Shown here: piece after piece, positions 23,032-34,916 of the stretch
Layout: every line of letters starts with the position of its first letter
Position numbering within the stretch: the stretch's first letter is position 1
Origin: Mastigias papua
Taxonomy: Eukaryota; Cnidaria; Scyphozoa; Rhizostomeae; Mastigiidae
Direction: 5' to 3'
DNA length: 64,000 nucleotides
Assembly (NCBI GenBank): GCA_964019165.1
Contig: OZ025279.1
Span: forward strand, 5,498,341-5,562,340
Notes under the pieces: model-generated
The model's database searches: none
What the model saw: only the letters and a program-made list of their open reading frames with translations
Told to the model about the DNA's origin: nothing
Program-made: the position numbers and the translations under genes

Positions 23032-23991
23032 CTACCAGTTGTCTACTACATCCGGTAGTTTACTTACTGATGTGCCTCGCTCTGATACCTGTTCATTTAA
23101 TGGGTCCAACATAAGCTGTCCAGAGAAAATTGGCGTATCACTCCTTCTTCGTAGTATATTATTGTCGATGGGTGCCAGTGATGGAGTCTTTGGTGGAGCC
23201 ATTGAATTGCTACGTTTTCGAGTTCGCTCTTGTTTATTTACCCGAGGTAATTCAGAACTATTTTTCATATTGGAATTCTTCCTGCTTCTGTATAAGCTAT
23301 CTGACATGCTTCTCCTTGCGACTAAATGTTTTTGTGGTGCAGTACTGGTTACTGGCATACTAAGGATGCGACTTCTTCTGTAAACGGAGTCAGAAAATGG
23401 ATCAGTAGATTCACGTCTGTTACTGGAAAGAGTTGATCCAGCATTCGTCGTTCTCAATTTCATTGAATCTAAAGCTTTTACTTTCATGGCTGTAAGTTTT
23501 GCCTCCTTGGCTAATTTGCTGTTCCCCAAAATCCGATCAAGACTACGCCTGTATGGGTCCACTATTTTTTCTCCGTTCTCAAACTCGCTGATTGGCACTG
23601 ATGACAACTGCTTTTGTAACAATTCATCTTTGCGTTTTTCAGCAAAAGTTCGAGTATCTTCTTTTGGGGGAGTGCTTACTTCTTCATCTTTTGCTTTTAG
23701 CAACGCAGGATCGAATCCACCATATCTTCTGGATCGTGTATTTCTATCTTGCAAACCAGGTGAGAATTCAAGCTGGTGCAACGCTTGTGCATTCAATGAC
23801 CCTTTTTCCTTCTTCAGTTTGAAATAATCCTGCTTTATTGCAAGGGTTTCTTTTCGTAACTTGCTTACATCTTTTGCGAATTCCTGTTCTATGCTACCAA
23901 GCTCCTTTTGCAGTTTTTTATCAGATACCATTTGGTGCATACTCCTGAACTTTGCATTTAACGAAAGTGCGCTTGTCCTCCTCTGATCCAT
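23032..23991 (-). CDS. Intronless orphan protein, 319 residues, basic, coiled-coil N-terminus
   Basis: One uninterrupted frame runs from ATG at 23991 (A at -3, G at +4, a good start context) to TAG at 23032. Residues about 15-70 are charged and heptad-like (ELGSIEQEFAKDVSKLRKET), predicting a short coiled coil. About 110-130 is a Lys-rich helix (TFAEKRKDELLQKQL). Residues 185-300 are rich in Arg and Ser with repeated RRxS and RKxS motifs (RRSMSDSLYRSRKNS, RKRSNSMAPPKTPS, RRRSDTPIF), likely sites for basophilic kinases. There is no signal peptide, membrane helix or known domain. A cytoskeletal or signalling adaptor is plausible but unproven. The long undamaged frame between repeats argues for a real gene. 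Confidence 0.75.
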   Translation of the reverse strand: MDQRRTSALSLNAKFRSMHQMVSDKKLQKELGSIEQEFAKDVSKLRKETLAIKQDYFKLKKEKGSLNAQALHQLEFSPGLQDRNTRSRRYGGFDPALLKAKDEEVSTPPKEDTRTFAEKRKDELLQKQLSSVPISEFENGEKIVDPYRRSLDRILGNSKLAKEAKLTAMKVKALDSMKLRTTNAGSTLSSNRRESTDPFSDSVYRRSRILSMPVTSTAPQKHLVARRSMSDSLYRSRKNSNMKNSSELPRVNKQERTRKRSNSMAPPKTPSLAPIDNNILRRRSDTPIFSGQLMLDPLNEQVSERGTSVSKLPDVVDNW

Positions 23992-23999
23992 ACTTTATC

Positions 24000-26900
24000 G
24001 TATAGTATCCAATTGTAGGATTTTGAAAAGTTGTGCTTGCATTTGATAAATTTTGCTGCTTAGTTTCAACGTTAGTGGCTATATACACCGTGAAAGCAGG
24101 TAGGACTCATAAACTTTTTGACAAGTGTGCTGTGCCCATTCTTGGACACTCTTTCTCAGTATCAATACTGATGTGATCAATTCTGTTTGGAACAACTAGG
24201 CAACAAAATGCGCTTTAATGAATCAAATCATCAATGCACTATTTGCAAGAAACCGCGCCTTGAGCTTAATAATCGGCACCGTCTCCTTCCTACAAGATCA
24301 ATTGCTTGTTTAATGTTTGATATGAAATTCAATTCACAGGTAAATAGTGTAAGTCAATACCGAATTGTATTTGCAAAAACAAGTAACTCGTATCTTTTGG
24401 ACTTCACAGTAATTTGCTCGTGTTCCTCTAGTCGACTTACTGTTGATCATTTACTGCAGTGTAGACGGCGTCTTTACATATCCTATCAATTTGTTCGTAC
24501 TATTCAATAGTACAACAACTTTTTCAAGCACCTGAGGTTGCATTAACTGTTCAAATCTTCCGCTATATTACTGACTTTTCCACTTCGCAATAAAAGTGCA
24601 CTTTCTCACACATTTGCCGTTTCTCGTAATAACGAAATCCAGAAATAAACCATGATCGAGCATTTGACAGTTTTGAGGTATTTTGTTCAAGAATATTGAA
24701 TCAAAAGTGTGACATTGGTATTTCATGGAGTTGTTAATTCATGTTTGAGGTTGTTTCCGTTTTTACTAGTTTAAACCGCAATGCTTCTTGCAAAAGTCTA
24801 GACGATTTCTCATATCCAGACCATATTTCTATATTTCTCGTAATCGTATTTGTCCGTTCCTGAAGTGCTCGCTGAAATGATATAAAGGTATTTCTATCAA
24901 AGAAAATCCAAAAAGGCACCAAGAAGATGCTATTGCTCCTTCAATTAAACGCAATATAACCGCAATAGCTAAAGTTGCAATATCAGAAATTTTAGTTTTT
25001 GGGCTATTTTTTGTAGTGAGTGCCACCTATGAGCCTTCGACATATTTATTTGCGATGTTAAGTATTCAATAAATTTCAATTTCCTTTAACACTATCATAC
25101 CAATTGACTGGTTACAGAGAATATATTCATCATATTATAAATCAATAGTCACAAATGCGCTTACGAGTTGTTAGTTCGAGATTGATTAATCATAGCAAAA
25201 TGTGACTCTTATCTTCTCTATCTTAGAATAGTCTCCGCAACGACACGATTGTTACTGACATGAATCATCTCAATGAACCATATAAAGCATAGGCGCTTTT
25301 TCATAAACACATTGAAGGTATGAAGTACATCACTTTACCTGTCACGTGATAAGATATACACCCATACCTGATCGAAAGTTCCAACTGTAATGATTCACTC
25401 CATGTGAAAGCTACCCTAACTTATATTTTACGGAAGCTTGTCTGAACATGACGTTTAAACTCCATTTAGATCTTTTAAGCCCAATGTTATTTCAGCAGAA
25501 CTGGTCTAGACTTGTAGGATAGAGCAAGCACTATGTTTAACTGGGAATAAGCATGTCTTTTAGCCCTGATGTTTTAGTGTACCGCAAGAAATTTGTCGGT
25601 GATCTTTGTGAAGTAGCGAAATCAATAATGCCATACGTAGTTGTGTCGTAAACCAAATTAAATTTTGAGCAAAAAATTGAAGTACTTTTATCATGCTTTC
25701 TTTCCTATTCTGTGATAAGTTGAATGAAACCTATATCTAAAGAAAGAACCTAATTATAATGAACTACGTACCAATTCTCTTTATTTCACCTTGGACGTCT
25801 CTTTTGGGCACCTTTCCTTGATCAAAGGATGCAACTGATTTTCTAGAGGGATTCACATTGCAAGAGTCATTATTTTTCTAACGGCTGATGACATCCAAGT
25901 ACCCAAGGTTATATGCTGTAATCCGCTAAGATTGATAACTATTCCCACAGAATTAAATTTAAATGAAAACGTTGTTATTATTAATCCTCCTTTCAAGATT
26001 ACAACTATCAGAATGATTATTAGCTTTATCAGCATGTGATTTAAAGCTTACAAGCTGATCCTCGCACATGCTATTTCATTCTACTACATAAACAGAAGTA
26101 CAGTACCTCTAGACATCTGAGACAACTCTTAGAATGACACAAAGCTCGGACTGTAGAATGTGGACTTGAGGACTGTGCTTTACTATGAGTTATATATAAA
26201 CTGTGGCTATATCTAATTCACAACAAAGTGTCAAAGGGATTGTATTAAGAAACAGGTGCCAATGCAAACACCGTGTATTTCGAGCCGTGGCGGATGGAGA
26301 CCCGTGACAGCCGTATGCTATGCACGACAACATAATATGATGATAACGAATGCCTTTTTGATCAATCCTATGTTCCATTCATTTTCGTTGCATTGCTCTA
26401 GGGTAAGATGGACGCTTTCGCAACCGGTTAATACATCTAAATTAATTCATCTAAACGATAAACACATTTTCAATTTGATAAGTCAGTGACCACACCAGTT
26501 CTACACATCCAATGATATATTACTGTATACCAAGTTAATTATTGGCCATTTTTGATAACCCTCCCATTTTAATTTAATGCTATCATTTAATAGATCCCCC
26601 TTCTGAGTTGTATCATCATTTGCTTTACCCTCTTCTTAAATAGAAAGAATAGTGGAATATATCGGTGAAGTGCGACAAAATTATATATGTACTTATACTA
26701 CCTAAGCTTTCTTCACAATGCCTCACATATGTTATAGTACTGAACCCCAACGCATATTGTGAAATCATGAATTTAAGAAGCAAGATTGTTTGCTTATGTC
26801 ATCATACCGTCTTCTCCTCCCTCATTCTCTCTCCCCATAAGGAAACATAAACATGTCAGAGGGTCCCCGTTTCTGTCCTTCAGATTCCAATATAGAATCA

Positions 26901-27835
26901 GTTAATTGAAACATCATTCATATTTTATATCAGTAGTATACTTTTCATCAGGGACACCAGAGGGGGGAATACTGAAAATTACAGGTGAGAAGATTGTAGG
27001 GCAGGGGAACACTGAAGATTACAGATGAGCAAAGCATCTGAAAATTGGGGACCCCTCGATTTAAATTCTGGGAAAATTGTTGTTTTAAGCCTGTAACATG
27101 ATGCCAATATCATGACATTTGAAGGAAGGACACCTAGAACCCCTTTTCCCCTAATAGAAAGTAGGAGGGATGTTTGCCTCCCTCTCTAATGCACCTGATT
27201 TGTTATACCGAAGTTGCTCAGGATAGATTTAGCAGGGATTTTAAAGTGAAATGAATTTCCAGATATCAGGTGAAGCTGCTGTTAATTCGCTGTTTCAATA
27301 GGCAATCAGGAGTTCTTCTTGAACAGTAGCTGGTTGATCTGATTATATCAATACCTTACAGAGGGATCAATTCATATTCTTTTTCCAGTAACTATACGTA
27401 ATATATAATTATCGATATATTTAATGTTGGCTTTATTTTTAATAGCTAGAATTACAGCTAATTAAGGCCAGAAAAACCTAAGAGATAACTATTTTACAAT
27501 TAACAATGAGAAAGAACACCAAAGAAAATGACAAAAGTGAATTCACCTAAAGGCCCTAAATCCATGATAAAACCTCCACGCAATCTGTAGTTGCATGAAT
27601 CGCCATTCCATCGTTTTATTTTTCCTTTAAATTCTTAAGCTGTACTACAGTCTTTCAAATAACTTAGAAGTGAGGACCATAAGAGGCTGCCTCTAGTCTG
27701 CGTATTTTCTGTACCATATATTGTCATCCATACTTTCAGCCGTTGCAAATGATTTTTATATAAAATGGAAGAAGTAAGCGACAAGACAAGAATTGGGATT
27801 TAAAGTTCAGTTCTCTGTCAGCTATTACCTCTCTT
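24000..27835. other. Intergenic, no gene recognised
   Basis: About 3.8 kb of AT-rich sequence without a coding segment, RNA gene or clear repeat that I can support. The first few hundred bases upstream of 23991 should hold the promoter of the 319-residue gene; no TATA-type element stands out. Confidence 0.4.
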
Positions 27836-27839
27836 TACA

Positions 27840-28165
27840 TTGACACTTTTCAACCCAGGTTTAACTTCGGTTGAGCCCAACCCATTGTTGATCTTCTCGT
27901 TTAAAGAGACTCAACCAGGATTCACCCCGGGTAAAGAAGTCCAACTAGAGAGCTGGGTTCAATCCAGATTCAACCCAGGTAAATCAGAGATCGAGCTAGC
28001 CTAGGTTTTATGAACATGCGCATGCGCAAGCTGATATGGATACCCCAGGTAGACCCAAGGCTTGATTTACACGATCAAAACAACGTCAAGTTTGCAAACC
28101 TAACACAGCTTGACTCGAACTGGGGTAAATCCAGTTTGAAAAATATCGTCTAAAGAAGGCCTTAG
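27840..28165. repeat. Possible MITE with repeated CAACCCAGGTT motifs
   Basis: The stretch holds many variants of caacccaggt and its complement (accccaggta, aactggggta), and a central atgcgcatgcgcaag palindrome at about 28014-28030. This looks like a fold-back element, but I could not match clean termini or a target duplication. Confidence 0.35.
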
Positions 28166-28169
28166 CCAG

Positions 28170-29330
28170 TGTAGAGAATTCCATAACTTCTTTGTATTCA
28201 TTCTTAGATATTCGGTTATTTAGCTTCATCGGTATTCTCTTACGTTTCGGAACAATTTACTTCAGCCTCTTGTCTTCGTATTTTTTTACGGAACTGAGGA
28301 GAAAAGCGGCTTAAAAGGATTGATGGTTTGCCAAACCCCTATTGGGTCGAAATCCTATTGATTTTCCTGTTGTTCTCATTTTGCTTGTTTTTAGAATATA
28401 GTTGCTAAAGGGTAGGCTTGTAATTGTCAAATTGTCTGTAACTGAGATGGCTTAGTTTCGTGGAGTTGAAGTAAGTAGAGGTAACACAGGGTTGTAGGTC
28501 ATATTCTATGGCGAGATTCATACCGTATTATAGAGTGTTCTTAGAAATTTCTAAGTTCAAGATTACATGTATCAAGCCAGCAGAATTGGAGTTTGATTGC
28601 GATCTAAAATACTCTATTACTTGCGCAGTGGACCACCCCTAGCTATGAATCATGGACCCATTTTTTATGGAAGAAGAATTGACTATATTTAAACTACTAA
28701 TATGTATTAGAGAATATTATGTTTGCTCTTTGCTAATCCTATGAATACTCTGTATGCCCAGCACAGGTTGCTCTAGATAACACTGTTTAGAGAGAGATCA
28801 TGAATCAAAACAAACAAGGGAGCTAGAAAGCGACATATATCAATCGTCTTTGTTTCTCCGTCCGCCTCAACATTTTTATGTGCACATATTTGCATTCAAG
28901 CATAGTTTTGTTCACTCTTTGATCCTAGCGCTATCGAGTTCGTGTCCGTATTCTATTGGATTTCTTTTGTGAAATAGCAGCTTTTCAAATATCAAATGGT
29001 TTTTTCAATGCTCCTCAATCTACTGTTTAATTGCAGCTTTATGCCTTCAGAACCATACAGCTGGCGCAGAGGCCTTGATGTGTACCCTAATTACGATGTT
29101 TCCCTTTCTTATATATTTATGCATATAACAGCTCTTAATCTCCCATGATCTTCTAAGAGAATGATTAATGTGAGGACGCTGTCTCGCATGCGCTAGCTCT
29201 GTCTTTTCTTCATCTATCTCATGATGAAAAAAAATTTGCATGCAAGTTCAAACTGGGGCGCTGTGGCCAGGCGGGCACAGGAAATTTCCCGTGGGCCCCT
29301 TGTGCTTGATAGTAATGTTTAAAAGCGTGT
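28170..29330. other. Intergenic, no gene seen
   Basis: No coding segment or repeat family recognised. Confidence 0.4.
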
Positions 29331-29339
29331 GTTAAAGGT

Positions 29340-29660
29340 GCAGATCGAAAGCTTCACATCTGTTTATCCGAGACTTCTCATAACTTTGATGAAGCGTATA
29401 TTCAGTTCCGATGAGAGTTACGGTAATTTTGATACCAAAGAGGATAATAAAGAAATTGTGAATTGCTTGAAAAATACAATGGTCTGTCTTCACACCTATG
29501 GGCTAGTAGCAGAACTTTCTCAAAAGATTTTTTTGTACACTTTGTCTTGTTAATGGTTATAACTCAAGCTGAATGCGAGCAGCCATTCTCAAAGCTCAAA
29601 TTAGGTAATATAAGGAAAACTCTGAGCTGGAGAATTTTTACGGAAGGGTCATGACGAGCG
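29340..29660 (+). pseudogene. hAT transposase C-terminal (dimerisation) relic
   Basis: The segment around 29550-29640 reads ITQAECEQPFSKLKLGNIRK, equivalent to the conserved T-x-A-x-C-E-R-x-F-S-x-L-K block of the hAT dimerisation domain. The stretch before it (29340-29540) is open in a neighbouring frame. A frame change near 29500 and loss of the catalytic part make it a dead fragment. Confidence 0.65.
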
Positions 29661-29669
29661 AAGGGTACC

Positions 29670-30261
29670 AGGTTTAAAATCATTTAACAAGCGCTAAAGG
29701 AGAGGCAGAACCATGAGAATCCGGTCAATGCGGTATGAAGGCAGGAAACAATGTGATATTACAACCTTATTAACATAGATAAACACTCAGGAATATAATG
29801 GTCTCTTGAGATTCAACCCCTCCCCCTGGAAATGTAGTTTCAATCTGGAGAATCAAAAATTCAAAATCTTCCTTCTCACCGCCAGCCATGTTGGCGGCTT
29901 TTGGAGACAGTTTCCGTGCAAGTCGCATAGCTTTCATAGGCTAATACCGTACAATGGTTACTTGCTAATGTAAAAACTTGCAAATGTAAAGTTCAGTAAT
30001 TTCTCTAAAGCATTAGATTAAGACAGTTTATGAATATAACTGTTCCTATACCAAAATGCATTGAGCTAGTAAACCAAACCTAGGTATGCCCATGGTTCCC
30101 GCCCTCCTACAGATTTCCCAAGTTGGAATGAACCCTAGCTCTGAGCCAGACTGGCCTAAAAGCCCTGCAGTGTTTCACTCTAATGAATATTAGAACTGAC
30201 ATTTTGAAGGGAGTCGTCCTATGATCAGATTGCGAACGGAATACCTGAGACCTCACAGGTG
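29670..30261. other. Intergenic, no gene seen
   Basis: Nothing supportable found. Confidence 0.4.
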
Positions 30262-30269
30262 ATTTCAAA

Positions 30270-31036
30270 CCCTGGAGGGTACTCCCTACTTCTCTATACG
30301 AGGGATCCATGTTAATAGCAGGGTCTGGGATTTTACAAAAACAATCAAAGTTGGGGTCTGTGAAGAACAGCTTTAAAAAAGTCCTTATTTGGGGTTTGAA
30401 AATAACAGTATAAGAAATATTCAATATTTTGGGTCTTAGGATTGACAACGAAATTATAAAAGAAAAACAAATTATAAAGTTTTAATACCATAAATATGAC
30501 AATGATAATCTGATTACAAATGATATTTAGGTATTGTCCACACTTTAATGTTTAGAACAATTCTTCATTACTACACGTTTTTTTTATATAAGAAAAGCAC
30601 TTTTTTTCCTGAGGCTCAATTTTCTTAACTTTTCACGAATTTGAGGCTGAGATTTTCTTAAGATTTTCTTAACTTCTGCAGGAAAAAACTGGCTGAAACA
30701 GGCTACTCTGTATTTGTTGGGCCACCATAAGTCTCGATCTTTGTACGAGAGTTTGCAAAAATGAGCCAATATCAATTTCTGGCATGTAAAGAAGATCAAC
30801 TGTGATTTTCTTAGCATTTTCTTGAACTTGAGCCTTGTGATTTTCTTAGGATTTTCTTAAGATTTTGGCCATTTGAGCCTCATTTTCTTATAAACTTTTT
30901 TCTTATAAAAAACGTGTATTCAAAAGCTTCAGACTCAATATTTGTAGTTCCTCTAAACTGTGACTTAACATTTGGGGATTAGCTATAGATTGCTGCCATG
31001 GACCCCCTATAGAGAAGTAGTGAGTACCCCCCTGGG
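30270..31036. mobile_element. 767-bp element with 40-bp inverted ends
   Basis: The left end, CCCTGGAGGGTACTCCCTAC then ttctctata, is mirrored by the right end (reverse complement CCCAGGGGGGTACTCACTAC then ttctctata, through about 30998). Flanks ATTTCAAA (30262-30269) and ATTTAAAA (31037-31044) differ at one base and could be an aged 8-bp duplication, which would make it hAT-like. No transposase. A smaller element is nested at 30574-30916. Confidence 0.65.
30574..30916. mobile_element. Nested 343-bp MITE with TA target duplication
   Basis: The ends CACGTTTTTTTTATATAAG and (reverse complement) CACGTTTTTTATAAG are inverted and flanked by TA on both sides (30572-30573, 30917-30918), as in Tc1/mariner-type MITEs. 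Inside are mirrored gaggctca blocks and many gattttctta motifs. A diverged partial relative lies at 56380-56490. Confidence 0.65.
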
Positions 31037-31049
31037 ATTTAAAAGACGT

Positions 31050-32960
31050 CTTGCTGTAGGAAAAAGATTACCTAAAATGACGATACAATAATTGCTTCTT
31101 TTTATGCTGTTAGTTATTTGAAGAAAATTTTCATTTTCTCGTTGTCGCTTTTTGCATGTTTATTACATTACGTTGTCTCCTTGGGTATTGGCTAGGTTGA
31201 TGATAACAGAATCATACAATGAATGGGTTCCCATATCATCAGATTTTCCCGGCCCTAGTCTTGAAACCAAAACACTCCTGGCTTCAAATGCTATTTTCCA
31301 ATTGTCTCACTGTTGTTTAGCAGCGCTACGAGTAGATATATGATTTTAGTCTCACAACAACACAGAAATGATGAACTGATAAATATTTAGCGATAACACA
31401 GTATCATCTTCCTTCATGGCCTTTAACCCTTACAGAATTGAAAGAGCACTAAATTTCCAAGCACTTTCTCGAGCAGTATGAATTGCCTTCAAAGTCATAG
31501 CAAGACAAGCATCGCTGCTGTTAAGATCAGGTTAATTTAAGGCAGGCCTCTTTCATATCTCTGTGATCTAGTAGATACATCCGTTCAGCTAATGTACCAG
31601 CACTACTTACAACTTACTTTTTGCTGCTTTGCTGATGCTATTTGATTTAAACTACTTGAGATATAAGAGCACTTGATTGAAGTGAATAAAGGCTGTCTTT
31701 CGGAGCCGCACTGGTGCCAATATACTACAGTATACCAGCTTTTGTTTGTAGTGCACACCAGTGTCTATCAACCGTGAAATTTACCTGCCTTTTCGCATGA
31801 CTTGTTTCAATGTGTCTAGTTAGGCCTCATGTATATAATAATTATGTTTAACAGCTCATTCTTAAAAGCATGTGACAATTATAACTTTGTTCAAGAAAAA
31901 CTGATAAGTTAACTGTAAGTATATTGAACATTGCTTTATTCGATTGTCACATCTTCACTACCAGGAAGGCTATTTTGTCTAATTTTTAAGAGTTCTCCGA
32001 GGAGTAGCTTAATTACAAATTGCAATTCTACGTTTTTGCATTAGTTGTATCCAATGATTCGTGTGTGCCTAGCATTGTGCTATTTGTATTTATTTTAACT
32101 GCATAGTCTTAATATATTTTAACAATGAAGGGATGATGCATAGTTTCATCATTTAAAATTCCGTGCTTCTTTTTTTATCACAGTGTTTTATTCTCGACAT
32201 AGGAGAATACAATCCTAAGTAAAGACCTTTGGTGGGAATATGATTTATTCACTTCTATTTGTCTAATATTTGTGATCCCTTTAACAGTTGAATAGATCTA
32301 CTGGATGAATAAATGACTTATTTCTAAGAAAATTTTAAAGTAATGGCCTATTATGTCAAAGAAAAATCAATGCCTACATGGAATTCTAAAATCAAGTGTG
32401 CTCTTTAGTGCCATCAGTGGAAATGGCTGACCTTGATGTCTTTGTTGTATTATTCATATAAAAGAATTCAGCACTACTTTACTGATGATACTAAGCGTTT
32501 TCAGGAAAGAAATTCCTGTGAAGCTAATTCAGAGTTGCCTAACATTTATTAGTGAAAGCAATGACCGAATATTCTGGAAAAAGTTAGCGTCCAACTTCTT
32601 AGTAGTGCCAGAATATTTTCATTTTAATGTAAAAAACAGACTAATACACTTAACTTATTTAAATTAAAATGAATCAGAACCGTAGACACAGTGAGGACTG
32701 GGTGCAGTGTCCCCAATGCTTTACAGAGGTTGCATTTGGAGATGATCTAAATATTAATTATACACCTCGTCAATGTTCATTAGGCTGATTTCATTAGAAA
32801 GCACTCTTGATTCCCTTAAGATGTATATGGACCTCTTGCGTAGCACCCTTGTATGAAAGTAACTGTCCTAAGCTTCTTTGAATATGTGATGGGTTACATC
32901 CGCCTAAGCATGTCATAAATACTATTGAAATTTCTCACATGTATCAATGGGTTCATCTAT
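31050..32960. other. Intergenic, no gene seen
   Basis: No supported coding segment, RNA or repeat. Confidence 0.4.
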
Positions 32961-32964
32961 CGAT

Positions 32965-33450
32965 TAATGTATGAGCGTCCTAGATGTGAGAGAATTGATA
33001 GTATTTGATCGAGTAGTCATGACGTTCAAAATTGTGTATATGCTTTGCCCTGAAGGCTTACAACATAAATTCACAGAGAGATCGGCCTTATCAAACTATA
33101 GCACTAGGAATATGAAGAAGCTACATGTACAAAAGCTAAAATTAAACATCCTAAAAAAAGCTTTTTGTACAAAGCTCCGAAAGCTTGGAGTAGTATCCCA
33201 CAGGACATTAGAAATGCCGAGACCATTGCACGATTTAAAAAAGAGTTGAAATCTCACCTTTTGAGCTAGAAGACACTATAGTAGCCCTAAATTGCACAAA
33301 TCCATGGAAGACCAAAAATACTTCTTACTGTAGTTTTTTTGCGGTATGGTAGCTTAATTTTCTTCATGTAATATTGTATCAATTTATGTAATTAAAAGTA
33401 TACCTGAATGGATCTTGTGGTAAATAAGATTAAATAAAAATATAAAAATG
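32965..33450 (+). mobile_element. LINE reverse transcriptase C-terminus and 3' UTR
   Basis: The first frame reads VRELIVFDRVVMTFKIVYML then ERSALSNYSTRNMKKLHV. After a slip in an A-run near 33155-33162, another frame continues SFLYKAPKAWSSIPQDIRNA then ETIARFKKELKSHLLS and stop at about 33269. This is the C-terminal end of a CR1/Jockey-type LINE. The 3' UTR ends near 33450 with gattaaataaaaataaaa-like repeats. Confidence 0.78.
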
Positions 33451-33995
33451 TATAACTGGGCGTACCTCTATGTTTACACAAGATCCTTCCGTAATACCTA
33501 CATGGCGTAATCTTAAAAACTCTCATTGGAGCTTCATCCCCCAAATCCCCACTCTCTTTAACCCCTTTAACTCTCTTTAATCCACGTCTGGCACTACCAC
33601 CTCATCCCCCCCCCTCCAACAATCTAGTACAGTTGTGTGCGACCCTAAATAGAGGTGCAGCTAGAATAAGTTTATGTGGCGGTTGACAAAAAGCAGTTAG
33701 TATTTCTTGTAATCAAGTAAGTCTGCATTAAGTGTGCAGTCTTAAACAGCTAAATTTTACAATTAAAATATATTTCTCTAATGCGGCAAAACTGCAAAAT
33801 TGACCATTTTGAATAAAACGCCGCAGCGAATTCATTTACATTTCATGAACATTGCATTTTGAATTCTATTCGCAACTTAACAAGCAAGACATCAATAGGG
33901 ATCCTGACTGTTTAAGAGTTGTGAAGGGGGACACATGCCTACTTACAACTAGAAGTCCTTCACTATAGCACGAAAAAGCGGAAACATTCTTTTAG

Positions 33996-34036
33996 CATAC
34001 TGAAAGCCTTTTTCATCCGACACTCGTCAGAGTATG
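33996..34036 (-). ncRNA. Hammerhead ribozyme candidate (41 nt)
   Basis: By hand on the minus strand: stem I CAUACU pairs perfectly with AGUAUG; core CUGACGA; stem II arm GUGUCGGAU (only 2 bp pair clearly); core GAA; stem III AAA(GGC)UUU; cleavage nucleotide C after UU. All invariant core positions of the hammerhead (C3 U G A N G A, G12 A A, A15.1-U16.1, H17) are present. The weak stem II and 3-bp stem III resemble minimal retrotransposon hammerheads. Confidence 0.65.
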
Positions 34037-34119
34037 ACACGTCGGATAACGACCGAAAGGTGAACCGAAATATATAGCCAGACCAGGCCGGTTCATCTTT
34101 CGGCTGTTATCCGACGTTT

Positions 34120-34160
34120 CATACCCTGACGAGTGTCGGACGAAAAAAGCTTTCAGTATG
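34120..34160 (+). ncRNA. Hammerhead-like copy in the right palindrome arm
   Basis: Same layout as 33996-34036 on the opposite strand: CTGACGA at 34126-34132 and GAA at 34142-34144. Here the base before the core is C and stem III contains AAAAGCUUU, so pairing next to the cleavage site is imperfect. Probably a decayed copy. Confidence 0.45.
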
Positions 34161-34499
34161 CTAAAAGAATGTTTCCGCTTTTTCATGCTATAGTGAAATT
34201 CTGTAGTACCAACAGATTTTTCAACTAGAAGTCCGTAATTCGATGGTAATGAAATATTTTAATACTGTATCTGTTGGGGCAGCTTTTTTAAATTGAAAAT
34301 ATAGGGCATTGTCAGTTAATTTACCTTCATTTGTTTCAATTGCAAACTGCTTACAATAGTACTTTTTGTGTTTGCTAAAAATAATGTCTTCCCCCATCTT
34401 GGTGTCAAATATAACAATGGGTTTGATGGTGAGGCTCCTTTCAATATGTCATATTGTCAAGTAACCATGAGTTATTCAACGAACAATAATATATATTAT

Positions 34500-34727
<228 letters not shown>

Positions 34728-34820
34728 TACAGTCAGATCTCCAAAATACCGAATACAGTGCTCGATCCCAGGAGAAGAGCATAAATATTTGCAGAATACT
34801 GGTCAGAAAAGACACAGCAG

Positions 34821-34872
34821 CTTAGTCAGTACTAATAGTTTCATGCCTTACGGCAATCCTCAGCCAACTAAA
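34821..34872 (-). ncRNA. Hammerhead ribozyme candidate, complete fold (PLE 3' end)
   Basis: On the minus strand: stem I UUAGUUGG pairs with CUGACUAA (with G-U pairs); core CUGAGGA; stem II UGCC(GUAA)GGCA with flanking U-U; core GAA; stem III ACU(AUU)AGU; H17 is A. Every core requirement is met and all three stems form. It starts about 45 bp downstream of the stop of the GIY-YIG ORF at 34917-35321, the location reported for hammerheads in Penelope-like retroelements. Confidence 0.75.
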
Positions 34873-34916
34873 AACCGTTAAAACGAACATTACACAAAAG
34901 GAACATAAAAGTTACG

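Larger units (their letters stand above)
33961..34197. repeat. Palindrome, arms about 108 bp, hammerhead in each arm
   Basis: Left arm 33961-34067 and right arm about 34089-34197 are inverted copies with scattered differences, separated by about 20 bp. Each arm carries a hammerhead-like core facing outward (minus strand in the left arm, plus strand in the right). The sequence is related to 205-320, next to a tandem PLE, so it is probably a PLE pseudo-LTR in inverted arrangement. Confidence 0.8.

Noticed and set aside
24187..24510. 107-residue frame with Cys pairs
   Set aside because: No recognisable domain or splice partners; the Cys spacing does not match a known zinc finger.
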